From positions 372,001-436,000 of the forward strand of contig NZ_UAUI01000001.1 of NCBI RefSeq assembly GCF_900455735.1: 64,000 nt of DNA, written 5' to 3'. Made by a program: the position numbers and the translations under genes. A model generated the notes under the pieces. The model was not told the DNA's origin and made no database searches. It worked only from the letters and a program-made list of their open reading frames with translations. How positions within the stretch are numbered: the stretch's first letter is position 1; the number at the start of each line of letters is the position of its first letter. Positions 42,544-51,646 of this stretch are shown one piece after another. The stretch is from Rhodococcus wratislaviensis. Lineage in GTDB: Bacteria > Actinomycetota > Actinomycetes > Mycobacteriales > Mycobacteriaceae.

Positions 42544-43380
42544 GTGAACAACACGAGCTTCCGCGGGAGAACCGCCGTCATGTCCGGAGGAAGTCGTGGC
42601 ATCGGACTTGCCATCGCCCGCGCGATCGCGAGCCGCGGTGGGAACGTCGTCCTGCTTGCCAAGACCGATACCCCCGACCCTCGACTGCCCGGGACGATTC
42701 ACACCGCCGTCGCAGAACTGAACGAGCTGGGCGGACACGCCGTACCCGTTGTCGGCGACGTCCGAAGCGATGGCGATATCGCCCGGGTCGTCGACGCCGC
42801 CCTCGACAACTTCGGCGGCATCGACATCGTGGTCAACAACGCCAGCGTGCTGGATATCTCGAAGACCGAGGACCTGCCGCTCAAGCGGTTCGATCTGATG
42901 CAACAGGTCAACGTGCGCGGCACTTTCGCGCTGACCCGGGCATGCCTTCCGTACCTGCAGAAATCCTCCGCCCCGCACGTACTGACGCTCTCACCGCCAC
43001 TGAACATGTCGCAGCATTGGCTGGGCACCCATCCGGGCTACATGCTGGCCAAATACGGGATGACGCTGGCCGCGTTGGGCATCGCCGCCGAGTACGCGAA
43101 TCAACCCATCTCCAGCAACTGCCTGTGGCCGCAGACGATGATCGCGACGGCAGCGGTCGGGAACCTACTCGGCGGCCACGACAGCCTGGAACACTCCCGC
43201 TCCCCCGAGATCATGGCCGATGCCGCGATCGAACTGCTCGGCCGTCCCGCCGGCACCGACAACGGTCGCACGGTCCTCGACGTCGAAGTACTCACCGAAG
43301 CCGGTGTCACCGATTTCACGCCCTACGGTGGAACCGCCCCGTTGACGATCGACATCTTCGTCGACGCTGCAGCGGGATGA
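42544..43380 (+). CDS. Short-chain dehydrogenase (HSDL2-like)
   Basis: This 278-residue SDR enzyme has the cofactor motif SGGSRGIGLAIARAIASRGG, the NNAS strand (VVNNASVLDI) and the active-site pair YMLAK (Tyr-x3-Lys). The HSDL2/SDR_c9-type extension follows (LLGGHDSLEHSRSPEIMADA), where members act on acyl-CoA or hydroxy-fatty substrates. GTG 42544 is chosen: gaaggg precedes it, and the first strand follows. Upstream codons in the same frame have no similarity. Directly after its stop comes a broken enoyl-CoA hydratase gene, so it once belonged to a CoA-ester catabolic operon. Confidence 0.86.
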   Translation: MNNTSFRGRTAVMSGGSRGIGLAIARAIASRGGNVVLLAKTDTPDPRLPGTIHTAVAELNELGGHAVPVVGDVRSDGDIARVVDAALDNFGGIDIVVNNASVLDISKTEDLPLKRFDLMQQVNVRGTFALTRACLPYLQKSSAPHVLTLSPPLNMSQHWLGTHPGYMLAKYGMTLAALGIAAEYANQPISSNCLWPQTMIATAAVGNLLGGHDSLEHSRSPEIMADAAIELLGRPAGTDNGRTVLDVEVLTEAGVTDFTPYGGTAPLTIDIFVDAAAG

Positions 43381-43590
43381 CATCGCATTCTTCCACGTCA
43401 GGCGTCGTAACCGCCGCGGGTGTCGGCGTATCCCTGGCGCTCGCGTGCGACCTCACCGTCGCTACGGAGTCCAGCTACTCCTTCTTGAGTTCAGCAAGGT
43501 CGGTCTCATACCGGACGGCGTAGGCACCTCCCTCGTCGCCGCGTCGATCGGCCGCGCCCGTGCCATGAAGATGGCTCTCCTCACAGAACG
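43381..43590 (+). pseudogene. Enoyl-CoA hydratase fragment with a frameshift
   Basis: The sequence reads GVVTAAGVGVSLALACDLTV in one frame, then continues as LLLEFSKVGLIPDGVGTSLV and ARAMKMALLTERL in the next, which is the contiguous crotonase-family central region. The shift lies near 43478. Start, N-terminal third and C-terminal third are missing. It runs directly into the broken citrate synthase. It might be part of the same original gene as the remnant at 40499-40690. Confidence 0.68.
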
Positions 43591-43619
43591 ACTCCCGTCA
43601 TGGACACGAACAGCAGACC

Positions 43620-44237
43620 GTACCAATCCATTTCAACCCGGGATTGGAAGGTGTGGTCGCGTTCACCAGCGACATCGCCGAACCCGACAAGGACGGCGGC
43701 GCCCTGCGCTACCGCGGCGTCGACATCGAAGAACTCGTCGAGGGGCACGTCACCTTCGGCAACGTGTGGGCCCTGCTCGTCGACGGCCGCTTCGGCCCCG
43801 GACTGCCCCCGGCCGAACCGTTCCCCCTGCCCGTGCACACCGGCGACGTCCGCGTCGACGTCCAGGCCGGCCTGGCCATGCTCGCCCCCATCTGGGGATA
43901 CCAACCCCTCCTCGACATCGACGACGACACCGCCCACGTCCTGCCGATGATCGAAGACACCGAAAAGACCGGCGACGCCCGCACCCTGGTCAAGGGCATC
44001 CTCGACCGCAAGGAAAAGCTGATGGGCTTCGGGCACCGCGTCTACCGCGCCGAAGACCCCCGCGCCCGGGTGCTCCGCGCCACCGCCCAACGCCTGAACG
44101 CCCCCCGCTACGAGGCCGCCGCCGCCCTCGAACAGAAACGCCTCGGCAAACTCGTCCGCCCCGCCGCCATCTACACCGGACCCGCACCCCGCACCCCCGA
44201 ATCCGTCGAGGGCTGGGACCAGATCGCCTCGACGTAG
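43620..44237 (+). pseudogene. Citrate synthase 2 (CitA-like) with two in-frame internal deletions
   Basis: The frame starts in VPIHFNPGLEGVVAFTSDIA, matching the N-terminus of mycobacterial CitA, and continues well to PLLDIDDDTA. It then jumps to HVLPMIEDTEKTGDARTLVK and MGFGHRVYRAEDPRARVLRA, skipping about 120 residues with the first active-site histidine region. A second jump, from AAALEQ to KRLGKLVRPAAIYTGP, removes about 60 more, with the catalytic aspartate region and the second subunit-interface helices. The true N-terminal codon is missing too. About 200 of 370 residues remain, so activity is not expected. The joins keep the frame, which is unusual for decay. Confidence 0.75.
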
Positions 44238-44292
44238 GGGTCGACAGCACACTGAGGCGCCTACTGGCAGCGGATGGGCCTTCGGGCCTCGA

Positions 44293-45339
44293 TCATCGGT
44301 GCTGTTCCCGGTAGCGGCTCGGACTGATGCCGTAGGTCGCCGTGAATGCTCTGCTGAAGACGGACAGATCGATGAACCCGAACTGGGCTGCGATGTCGGT
44401 CAGGGATCGGGGGATGTTGCGTGGGGCCACCATCGCTTGGCGGCAGGCCTCGAGTCGGTGTTCGCGAATCGTGGCAGCAGCGGTTGCGTCGAAGCGCGCG
44501 AACACTCTGTGGACGGTTCTGGTGGAGACGAAGAAGGCCTGAGCGATGCCGGACGGGGACAGGTCCGGGTCGTCGAGGTGCTGTCCGATGTACTGCACCA
44601 TATTCGCGTACAACTCCCGCATGGCGGCATCTGGATCGTCGGGCTGACACTCCTCCTGCGCCGCGGTGATGGCCAGGTCGGCCAAACCGCCGGCGAGCCC
44701 GATCGCGCCTCCTGAGGAGACCTCCCCGTCGGCGACGAGGAGGCTGGACAACATTGGTGACAGTAACTGTCCCACCGGGGAAGTGGAGCTGACGGTCCGC
44801 GCTGTCAACTGCTGTGACTGGCTCTCGGTGAGCGCCACCGAGGCGCGCGGCCAGGTGAACACGCGCAGGTGCCAGTCCGGATGCAGGTTCCAGGTAAAGG
44901 GCCGTGACGTCTCGTAGAGGGCGAAGTCACCCGGACCGAGAATGCAGGTACGCCCGTCCTGGATGAGCTGTCCCTCACCCGCGACCACCATGCCGATCTG
45001 CATCAACTCGAGTGGGTGGCGGTTGGCAAGCCTCGCCGTTCGGCGGAAGGATTGCGATGTCGCGGTGACGTCGGCAGCCATCAGGTGCGCGAAATGCCGG
45101 GTGTGGACCGCGCCGGTGAACTGCGTGGGCTCGGCGGGATCGATGTCCAGCGCGACGAAGGTGTCGCGGATCGTGTCGATCCAGGTGCCGAGCGTGCTGG
45201 TCCGAACCACCTCGCGGCGCTGCTGAGGTGTCGACCCGGCGCGCGACAGTGACGGTTGCCGCACCGCTGTGTTCGCGGGCCGGGAATCCGAGCAGTCCCC
45301 ATCCACGAGGTCGCCATCAGGCGGTGGCAACGACGTCAT
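44293..45339 (-). CDS. AraC-family regulator of the aldoxime-nitrile cluster
   Basis: This is a 348-residue regulator. The N-terminal part is an AraC-binding-like cupin (LMQIGMVVAGEGQLIQDGRT, then ILGPGDFALYETSRPFTW), and the C-terminal part is the double helix-turn-helix (LSPSGIAQAFFVSTRTVHRV, and DIAAQFGFIDLSVFSRAFTA ending PSRYRE). AraC-type activators of this kind sit beside nitrile hydratase clusters in rhodococci and respond to nitriles, amides or aldoximes. It is divergent from the aldoxime dehydratase gene, at a distance of about 900 bases. ATG 45339 follows ggagctgtcc. It is not nitrilase-associated NitR itself, but the same general family. Confidence 0.88.
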   Translation of the reverse strand: MTSLPPPDGDLVDGDCSDSRPANTAVRQPSLSRAGSTPQQRREVVRTSTLGTWIDTIRDTFVALDIDPAEPTQFTGAVHTRHFAHLMAADVTATSQSFRRTARLANRHPLELMQIGMVVAGEGQLIQDGRTCILGPGDFALYETSRPFTWNLHPDWHLRVFTWPRASVALTESQSQQLTARTVSSTSPVGQLLSPMLSSLLVADGEVSSGGAIGLAGGLADLAITAAQEECQPDDPDAAMRELYANMVQYIGQHLDDPDLSPSGIAQAFFVSTRTVHRVFARFDATAAATIREHRLEACRQAMVAPRNIPRSLTDIAAQFGFIDLSVFSRAFTATYGISPSRYREQHR

Positions 45340-45869
45340 GGACAGCTCCTTCTCCTCGCGTGAACCTCACGCTATGAGCGGCGAAACCGCATGTCAACGC
45401 GCGCTCGCCCATTTACGCGGAAGAAACACGATTTCCAACCCGTGACAAAGCCGAATACCTGTCGGGGTATGACTCACGAACCCTGTGAGTTCCGGCGCCA
45501 GTGGCTCCGCCCCCGCGATGACGATGTCGCGGAGTGCAAAGCGGGCAGTCGCTGAGCGTCAAACATCACGCCTCGGAAACTCCTACCGTTCGAGTACGCC
45601 GGAAATCCCGGACGGGACCGATTGCCGGTTCCTCGTCCTGACCGCCGGCGGGTCGCCGGTGTAGACAGGAGGACAACATGAAGGCATTGCCGTTCGTCAC
45701 TCGGTGGACCTCGACCGAGCAATCACGGTGGCCGTGATCGTCCAATCGCTGCCGCCGACGTCGTCGTATCAGTGTTGGTGGCCATCAGTTTCATCGCATC
45801 CGCGACGATTCTCCAACGCCATCGGCATCGTCGGGCCTATGCGGCCGGGCCCAAACGAAGAGACACAGC
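45340..45869. other. Upstream region of the aldoxime cluster with a minimal ORF
   Basis: Most of this 530-base gap shows nothing. At 45678 an ATG with an excellent ribosome site (aggaggacaac) opens a 19-codon frame that stops at 45737. A membrane-like stretch (DVVVSVLVAISFIASATILQ) then continues in a different frame. Together they could be a small membrane protein gene with a frameshift, or a leader peptide. Neither is proven. Confidence 0.35.
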
Positions 45870-46133
45870 ATGCCGCTACTACTGCTCGACGCTGCCATTG
45901 CACTTCTCCGAATGCTGATCCGCCCTTACCGTTGGCCGGCCGACCTGAAGGAGGGTGTCAACAGACTTGCGACGGCACGCGCTGATCGACGGTCGATGGC
46001 CCTGCACGCATACTTCGCGGGTGCACACGACGAGCGCATGTGCGCCGCTGATTTCGGCGGCACAGCTACGTCCCGCGGGGAATCCACACTGAACACTCCG
46101 CCCGGTAGCACGTTCTGCGCCGAGTGTCGCTGA
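45870..46133 (+). CDS. Hypothetical 87-residue protein upstream of oxd
   Basis: This frame opens at ATG 45870 and reads a hydrophobic start (PLLLLDAAIALLRML), then a charged middle, and ends with CAECR, a possible half of a metal-binding cysteine pair (two earlier cysteines are MCAAD and FCAEC). The third-base GC preference is weaker than in neighbours. No family is recognised. The ribosome site is poor. It may be spurious. Confidence 0.3.
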   Translation: MPLLLLDAAIALLRMLIRPYRWPADLKEGVNRLATARADRRSMALHAYFAGAHDERMCAADFGGTATSRGESTLNTPPGSTFCAECR

Positions 46134-46252
46134 TCGTCGAACTACCTGTCGCTCGTCGTCAAATTCACACCGGCACACGAAGGTAACGTCAATTTCGATC
46201 CGAGTTGCCGAGCGTTCTCGGCAAGCCCCAACTCGATGACTCAGGAGTCCTC

Positions 46253-47326
46253 ATGGAATCTGCAATCAGCGACCACCTCACATGTCCGCGGAGTTTGACC
46301 CGGCGTGTGCCCGACGACTACCAACCCCCCTTCCCCATGTGGGTGGGACGTGCCGACGAGCGCTTGCAGCAGGTGGTGATGGCGTATCTCGGCGTGCAGT
46401 TCCGCGGCGACGAGCAACGCCCGGCCGCGCTTGCTGCCATGCGCGACATCGTCGCCAGTTTCGATCTGGGCGACGGCCCGCTGCACCACGACCTGACCCA
46501 TCATGCGGACAATCAGGGTTACGAGAATCTGATGATCGTGGGCTACTGGAAAGACGTTTCTTCCCACACACGTTGGCTCCACAACCCTGCGGTGGCCGAC
46601 TGGTGGGCATCGGATCAACGACTGGCCGAGGGACTTGGCTACTTCCGCGAGATCGTGGCCCCACGGGCCGAGCAATTCGAAACGCTCTACGCCTTTCAGG
46701 ACCACCTCCCTGGTGTCGGCGCTGTGATGGACGGGATCAGCGGCGAGATCAACGAACACGGGTACTGGGGTTCGATGCGCGAACGCTTCCCGATCTCCCA
46801 GAATGACTGGATGCAGCCCTCGGGCGACCTGCGGGTGCTCAGCGGCGATCCCGCTGCCGGTGGCCGTGTCGTGGTACAGGGCCACGACAATATCGCGCTG
46901 ATTCGGTCCGGCCAGGATTGGAAGGATGCCGAATCCGAAGAACGCGCCCTGTATCTCGAGGAAATCCTCCCGACCTTGCAGCAGGGCATGGATTTTCTTC
47001 GCGACAACGGCGAGTCGGTGGGCTGCTACAGCAACAGGTTCGTGCGCAACATCGATGTGGAAGGGAACTACCTCGATCTGAGCTACAACATCGGCCACTG
47101 GGGTTCGCTCGACAAACTCGAGCGCTGGGCAGAATCCCATCCGACCCACCTGCGAATCTTCACCACCTTCTTCCGCGTCGCCGCCGGCCTGTCAAAACTT
47201 CGGCTCTATCACGAGGTCTCGGTGTTCGACGGGTGCGACCAGCTGTACGAGTACATCAACTGCCACCCCCAGACCGGCATGATGCGCGACGCCCAACCGG
47301 TCAAGCACGTGAGGAGCACCACCTGA
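46253..47326 (+). CDS. oxd: Aldoxime dehydratase (heme enzyme)
   Basis: This 357-residue enzyme removes water from aldoximes to give nitriles and feeds the nitrile hydratase and amidase that follow. It aligns end to end with OxdRE of R. erythropolis N-771. The catalytic residues of that enzyme are all conserved at the same numbers: proximal heme ligand His299 (HPTHLRIF), distal His320 (LYHEV), Arg178 (SMRERF) and Ser219 (IRSGQ). ATG 46253 follows caggagtcctc; an in-frame start 16 codons upstream is not supported. Its stop overlaps the amidase start (TGATG), so the two are translationally coupled. Confidence 0.96.
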   Translation: MESAISDHLTCPRSLTRRVPDDYQPPFPMWVGRADERLQQVVMAYLGVQFRGDEQRPAALAAMRDIVASFDLGDGPLHHDLTHHADNQGYENLMIVGYWKDVSSHTRWLHNPAVADWWASDQRLAEGLGYFREIVAPRAEQFETLYAFQDHLPGVGAVMDGISGEINEHGYWGSMRERFPISQNDWMQPSGDLRVLSGDPAAGGRVVVQGHDNIALIRSGQDWKDAESEERALYLEEILPTLQQGMDFLRDNGESVGCYSNRFVRNIDVEGNYLDLSYNIGHWGSLDKLERWAESHPTHLRIFTTFFRVAAGLSKLRLYHEVSVFDGCDQLYEYINCHPQTGMMRDAQPVKHVRSTT

Positions 47327-48885
47327 TGACAGTCATCCGACCGAACGCCGATGCAATCGGCTCTGCCGCAGATCATTACGGCCTCCATTTCGACGCCGCG
47401 ACTCGTCAGGAGTTCGCAAGCTTGGTCGATGGCGCGCTCGGCTCGTACGACGTGGTCGACGCCCTGTATGCGGACGAGAGCGTCTCGGCACCGTCCCGCA
47501 ATCATGCGACACCTGATGCAAGCGACAATCCCTTGGGCGCATGGTATGTCACCACGAGCATCTCGACGACGACAGAAGGTCCGCTGACCGGCCGGCGTGT
47601 GGCGATCAAAGACAATGTGACCGTGGCCGGCGTGCCCATGATGAATGGATCGCGGTCGCTGGAGGGGTTCGTTCCCACCCGCGATGCAACCGTGGTCACC
47701 CGACTGCTCGATGCCGGCGCCACGGTGGCGGGCAAGGCGGTATGTGAGGATCTGTGCTTTTCCGGTTCGAGCTTCACCCCGGCCACCGGTCCGGTACGCA
47801 ACCCGTGGGACCCTGACCGCGAGGCCGGTGGATCCTCCGGTGGCAGCGCCGCCCTCGTCGCAGCCGGTGATGTCGATTTCGCGATCGGCGGCGACCAGGG
47901 CGGGTCGATCCGCATTCCGGCCGCATTCTGCGGCGTGGTCGGCCACAAACCCACGTTCGGGCTGGTTCCCTACACCGGCGCCTTCCCCATCGAGCGCACG
48001 GTCGATCATCTCGGGCCCATCACCCGCACGGTCGAAGACGCCGCCCTGCTTCTGTCGGTGATCGCGGGCCGAGACGGCCACGATCCCCGCCAACCAGACG
48101 ACCTCGTGGTGGATGACTATGCGTCGACCCTCGACTCCGGCATCGAGGGCCTGCGGGTCGGGGTCGTGAGTGAGGGCTTCGGGCACGCGGTCTCGCAGCC
48201 GGAGGTCGATGATGCGGTCCGCGCGGCCGCACACCGGTTCACCGACGCCGGCGGTGTGGTCGACGAGGTGAGCATTCCGTGGCACCTGCACGCGTTCCAT
48301 GTGTGGAACGTGATCGCCACCGACGGCGGCGCCTATCAGATGCTCGACGGCAACGGTTACGGCCTCAACGCAGACGGCCTCTACGACCCCGAACTGATGG
48401 CGTACTTTGCACAGCGCCGAATCCAGCACGCTGATGCCCTGTCCGAAACCGTCAAACTCGTCGCCTTGTGCGGCCATCACGGTGTCACCGCATTGGGCGG
48501 ATCGAGCTACGGCAAGGCCCGCAACCTGGTACCGCGCGCTCGCGCCGCCTACGATGCGGCGCTGGAAAGCTTCGACGTCCTGGTCATGCCGACCCTGCCC
48601 TACGTTGCCTCCGAACTACCGGCGCAGGATGTGGACCGAGTCACGTACGTCACCAAAGCCCTCGGAATGATCGCGAACACCGCCCCATTCGATGTCACCG
48701 GCCACCCCGCCCTGTCAGTGCCGGCAGGTCTGGTGAACGACCTTCCCGTCGGAATGATGATCATCGGGAAACGATTCGACGACGCCACCGTGTTACGCGC
48801 CGGCCACGCATTCGAACAGATCCGCGGCGCCTTTCCCACGGCGACCGGCCAACCGGCTACCAGTGCACGTCTGAGTCTCGCCTGA
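47326..48885 (+). CDS. Amidase (amidase signature family)
   Basis: This 519-residue enzyme hydrolyses the amide made by nitrile hydratase to the acid and ammonia. It matches the enantioselective rhodococcal amidases of about 521 residues. The Ser-Ser-Lys triad is Lys95 (VAIKDN), Ser170 (GGSSGGSAA) and Ser194 (DQGGSIR), each one residue before the N-771 numbering. Two cysteines near CEDLC are not part of the triad. It starts in the oxd stop codon and is followed after 72 bases by the nitrile hydratase alpha gene. This order is the standard one for the aldoxime-nitrile pathway in R. erythropolis-type strains. Confidence 0.95.
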   Translation: MTVIRPNADAIGSAADHYGLHFDAATRQEFASLVDGALGSYDVVDALYADESVSAPSRNHATPDASDNPLGAWYVTTSISTTTEGPLTGRRVAIKDNVTVAGVPMMNGSRSLEGFVPTRDATVVTRLLDAGATVAGKAVCEDLCFSGSSFTPATGPVRNPWDPDREAGGSSGGSAALVAAGDVDFAIGGDQGGSIRIPAAFCGVVGHKPTFGLVPYTGAFPIERTVDHLGPITRTVEDAALLLSVIAGRDGHDPRQPDDLVVDDYASTLDSGIEGLRVGVVSEGFGHAVSQPEVDDAVRAAAHRFTDAGGVVDEVSIPWHLHAFHVWNVIATDGGAYQMLDGNGYGLNADGLYDPELMAYFAQRRIQHADALSETVKLVALCGHHGVTALGGSSYGKARNLVPRARAAYDAALESFDVLVMPTLPYVASELPAQDVDRVTYVTKALGMIANTAPFDVTGHPALSVPAGLVNDLPVGMMIIGKRFDDATVLRAGHAFEQIRGAFPTATGQPATSARLSLA

Positions 48886-48957
48886 GACGAGGCGCGTCCT
48901 ACTCGCCCACTCACACCACCACTTCACAAGTATCAGCCCCTACAGAAAGTGGAAACA

Positions 48958-49581
48958 ATGTCGGCAACGATCGAACACACACCAGACAACGCGGCACCAC
49001 CTCAAGCGCCGGCGTCGGATCGCGCGTGGGCCCTGTTCCGTGCGCTCGACGGAAAGGGACTGATCCCAGAGGGTTACACCGAAGGGTGGAAGAAGACCTT
49101 CGAGGAGGACTTCAGCCCGAAACGCGGCGCCGAACTCGTCGCGCGAGCCTGGACCGACCCGGAATTCCGCAACCTGCTCCTCACCGATGGCACCGCCGCC
49201 GTCGACCAGTACGGCTATCTCGGACCTCAGGGCGAATACATCGTGGCGCTCGAAGACACCCCCACCCTCAAGAACGTGATCGTATGCTCCCTGTGCTCGT
49301 GCACCGCGTGGCCCATCCTCGGGTTGCCGCCGACCTGGTACAAGAGCTTCGAGTACCGTGCCCGCGTCGTCCGTGAACCTCGAAAAGTTCTGTCGGAGAT
49401 GGGCACCGACATCCCGAAGAATGTCGAGATCCGCGTGTACGACACCACCGCCGAGACCCGCTACATCGTGCTCCCCCAACGACCGGCCGGCACCGAAGGC
49501 TGGAGCCGGGAGCAACTGCAGCAGATCGTGACCAAGGACTGCCTGATCGGGGTCGCAGTCCCGCAGGTCCCGGCCAACTGA
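48958..49581 (+). CDS. Nitrile hydratase alpha subunit, Fe-type
   Basis: This 207-residue subunit holds the metal centre that hydrates nitriles to amides. The claw motif is VCSLCSCTAWP with Cys110, Cys113, Ser114 and Cys115. The sequence C-S-L-C-S-C marks the iron type, against C-T-L-C-S-C in the cobalt type. Cys113 and Cys115 are the residues oxidised to sulfinate and sulfenate in known enzymes; such iron enzymes can be inactivated by nitric oxide and reactivated by light. The length matches the 207 residues of strain N-771. ATG 48958 is preceded by gaaagtggaaaca. It is 26 bases before the beta gene. Confidence 0.96.
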   Translation: MSATIEHTPDNAAPPQAPASDRAWALFRALDGKGLIPEGYTEGWKKTFEEDFSPKRGAELVARAWTDPEFRNLLLTDGTAAVDQYGYLGPQGEYIVALEDTPTLKNVIVCSLCSCTAWPILGLPPTWYKSFEYRARVVREPRKVLSEMGTDIPKNVEIRVYDTTAETRYIVLPQRPAGTEGWSREQLQQIVTKDCLIGVAVPQVPAN

Positions 49582-49607
49582 ACCACCGAACCAAAGGAGA
49601 GAGACCC

Positions 49608-50246
49608 ATGGATGGAGTACACGATCTCGCCGGTGTTCAAGGATTCGGCAAGGTGCCCCACACCGTCGACGCCGATATCGGCCCTACCTTCCACGCCGAG
49701 TGGGAACACCTGCCCTACAGCCTGCTGTTCCTCGGAGCGGCGGACCTGGGGGCATTCAGTGTCGACGAGGTTCGCCACGTCGTCGAACGGATGGAACCCC
49801 GCCACTACATGATGACGCCCTATTACGAGAGGTACGTCATCGGCGTTGCCACCCTCATGGTCGAGAAGGGCATTCTCACCCACGACGAACTCGAAGTCCT
49901 CGCCGGTGGCCCGTTCCCGCTGTCCCGTCCCGCCGACTCGGCGGGACGTCCAGCCCGCACCGACACCATCACCTTCGAAGTCGGTCAACGCGTCCGGGTA
50001 CGCGACGAGTACGTTCCCGGGCACATTCGCATGCCCGCCTACTGCCGCGGCAGGGTCGGGACCGTCACCCACCGCACCAACGACCAATGGCCGTTCCCGG
50101 ACGCCATCGGCCACGGCCGCACCGACGCAGGCGAGGAACCGACCTACCACGTCGAGTTCGCGGCCGAGGACCTCTTCGGAGAAGACACCGACGCCGGCAG
50201 CGTCGTAGTCGACCTGTTCGAGGGGTACCTCGAACCGGCGGCCTGA
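49608..50246 (+). CDS. Nitrile hydratase beta subunit
   Basis: This 212-residue subunit forms the alpha-beta pair and shapes the substrate channel. The helical N-terminal part ([20 protein letters not shown]) and the C-terminal SH3-like beta-barrel ([19 protein letters not shown], with [13 protein letters not shown]) are as in other iron-type enzymes. Arginines that contact the oxidised cysteines should lie in [15 protein letters not shown] and in the barrel region near RMPAYCRGR. The start follows aaaggagagagaccc. The length equals that of strain N-771. It is followed after 115 bases by the activator gene. Confidence 0.95.
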   Translation: MDGVHDLAGVQGFGKVPHTVDADIGPTFHAEWEHLPYSLLFLGAADLGAFSVDEVRHVVERMEPRHYMMTPYYERYVIGVATLMVEKGILTHDELEVLAGGPFPLSRPADSAGRPARTDTITFEVGQRVRVRDEYVPGHIRMPAYCRGRVGTVTHRTNDQWPFPDAIGHGRTDAGEEPTYHVEFAAEDLFGEDTDAGSVVVDLFEGYLEPAA

Positions 50247-50361
50247 CCCTCTGCCCACACTGTCCCCAGCGGGCGTCGGCGGGCACGCACCTCGACTGCG
50301 CGTACCCGCCGACGCCCACGTAGCCGGGATCTCCCCGACCCCGCGGAAGGATTCAAAAGCC

Positions 50362-51588
50362 ATGGCCGACACACGACTTCCCGTGACCGTGCTGTCAGGG
50401 TTCCTGGGTGCAGGAAAAACCACCCTCCTCAACCAGATTCTGCGCAACCGTGAGGGCCGACGGGTGGCCGTCATCGTCAACGACATGAGCGAGATCAATA
50501 TCGACAGCGCCGAAGTCGAACGGGAGATCTCGCTGAGCCGCTCACAAGAGAAGCTCGTCGAGATGACCAACGGCTGTATCTGCTGCACCCTGCGTGAAGA
50601 CCTTCTCGCAGAAATCAGTGCACTGGCCGCCGATGGACGATTCGACTACCTCCTGATCGAATCGTCCGGCATCTCCGAGCCGTTGCCGGTCGCTGAAACG
50701 TTCACCTTCATCGACACCGACGGACATGCTCTGGCAGACATCGCCCGCCTGGACACCATGGTGACCGTCGTCGACGCCCACAGCTTCCTTCACGACTACC
50801 AGACCGGCGGCCGCGTCGAGGCCGACGCACCCGACGACGAACGCGACATCTCCGACCTTTTGGTCGATCAGATCGAGTTCGCCGATGTCATCTTGGTCAG
50901 CAAAGCCGACCTCGTCACCGTAGAGCACCTGACCGAACTGACCGCGGTCCTGCGCTCCCTCAACCCCACTGCCCGCATACAGTCGATGTCTCACGGCGAC
51001 ATCCCGCTCGAGAGTATTTTGGACACTGGCCTGTTCTCCCTGGAGAAGGCCGCCCAGGCGCCCGGATGGCTCCACGAACTCCAAGGCGAACACACTCCCG
51101 AGACGGAGGAATACGGAATCAGTTCCGTGGTCTACCGTGAACGCGCCCCCTTCCACCCCGGCCGGCTGCACCAGTTCCTCACCAGCGAATGGTCGAATGG
51201 CCGTCTCCTGCGCGCCAAAGGCTACTTCTGGAACGCGCACCGATTCACCGAGATCGGCAGCATTTCCCAGGCCGGCCACGTGATCCGACACGGCTATATC
51301 GGACGGTGGTGGAAATTCCTGCCCGAGGCCTACTGGCCTGAGGACGAGTACCGCAGGGCGGGGATTCTCGACAAATGGGAAGAACCAGTTGGTGACTGCC
51401 GGCAGGAACTGGTCTTCATCGGCCAAGGAATCGACCCCGACGCACTGCGCCACCAACTCGACGCGTGTCTGCTGACCACCGCCGAGATCGAACTCGGCCC
51501 CGACACCTGGACGACATGGCCCGACCCCCTCGGTGACGGCCACAGCGACCAGGTCACCAGCACCGTTGCCCAGACAAACACCGCCTGA
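50362..51588 (+). CDS. Nitrile hydratase activator, G3E/CobW-family GTPase
   Basis: This 408-residue metallochaperone GTPase is required for assembly of active iron-type nitrile hydratase (the activator of the N-771 cluster, also called P44K/P47K). The P-loop is GFLGAGKT at residues 13-20, and the metal-binding CxCC motif is NGCICC (Cys72, Cys74, Cys75). The switch and Mg sites are in [12 protein letters not shown], and the guanine motif is VSKAD. A CobW C-terminal domain follows ([20 protein letters not shown]). It delivers iron, probably to the alpha subunit. The stop is 58 bases from the stop of the convergent NRPS gene. Confidence 0.95.
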   Translation: MADTRLPVTVLSGFLGAGKTTLLNQILRNREGRRVAVIVNDMSEINIDSAEVEREISLSRSQEKLVEMTNGCICCTLREDLLAEISALAADGRFDYLLIESSGISEPLPVAETFTFIDTDGHALADIARLDTMVTVVDAHSFLHDYQTGGRVEADAPDDERDISDLLVDQIEFADVILVSKADLVTVEHLTELTAVLRSLNPTARIQSMSHGDIPLESILDTGLFSLEKAAQAPGWLHELQGEHTPETEEYGISSVVYRERAPFHPGRLHQFLTSEWSNGRLLRAKGYFWNAHRFTEIGSISQAGHVIRHGYIGRWWKFLPEAYWPEDEYRRAGILDKWEEPVGDCRQELVFIGQGIDPDALRHQLDACLLTTAEIELGPDTWTTWPDPLGDGHSDQVTSTVAQTNTA

Positions 51589-51646
51589 CCCCAACCGGCA
51601 ACATCTCGGGCGCGGCTCGGAGCGTCGATCCTGTGCCGAGGGAACG

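Noticed and set aside
46918-47325. Upstream extension of the amidase frame
   Set aside because: It lies inside oxd in another frame. The coupled ATG at 47326 matches known amidases.
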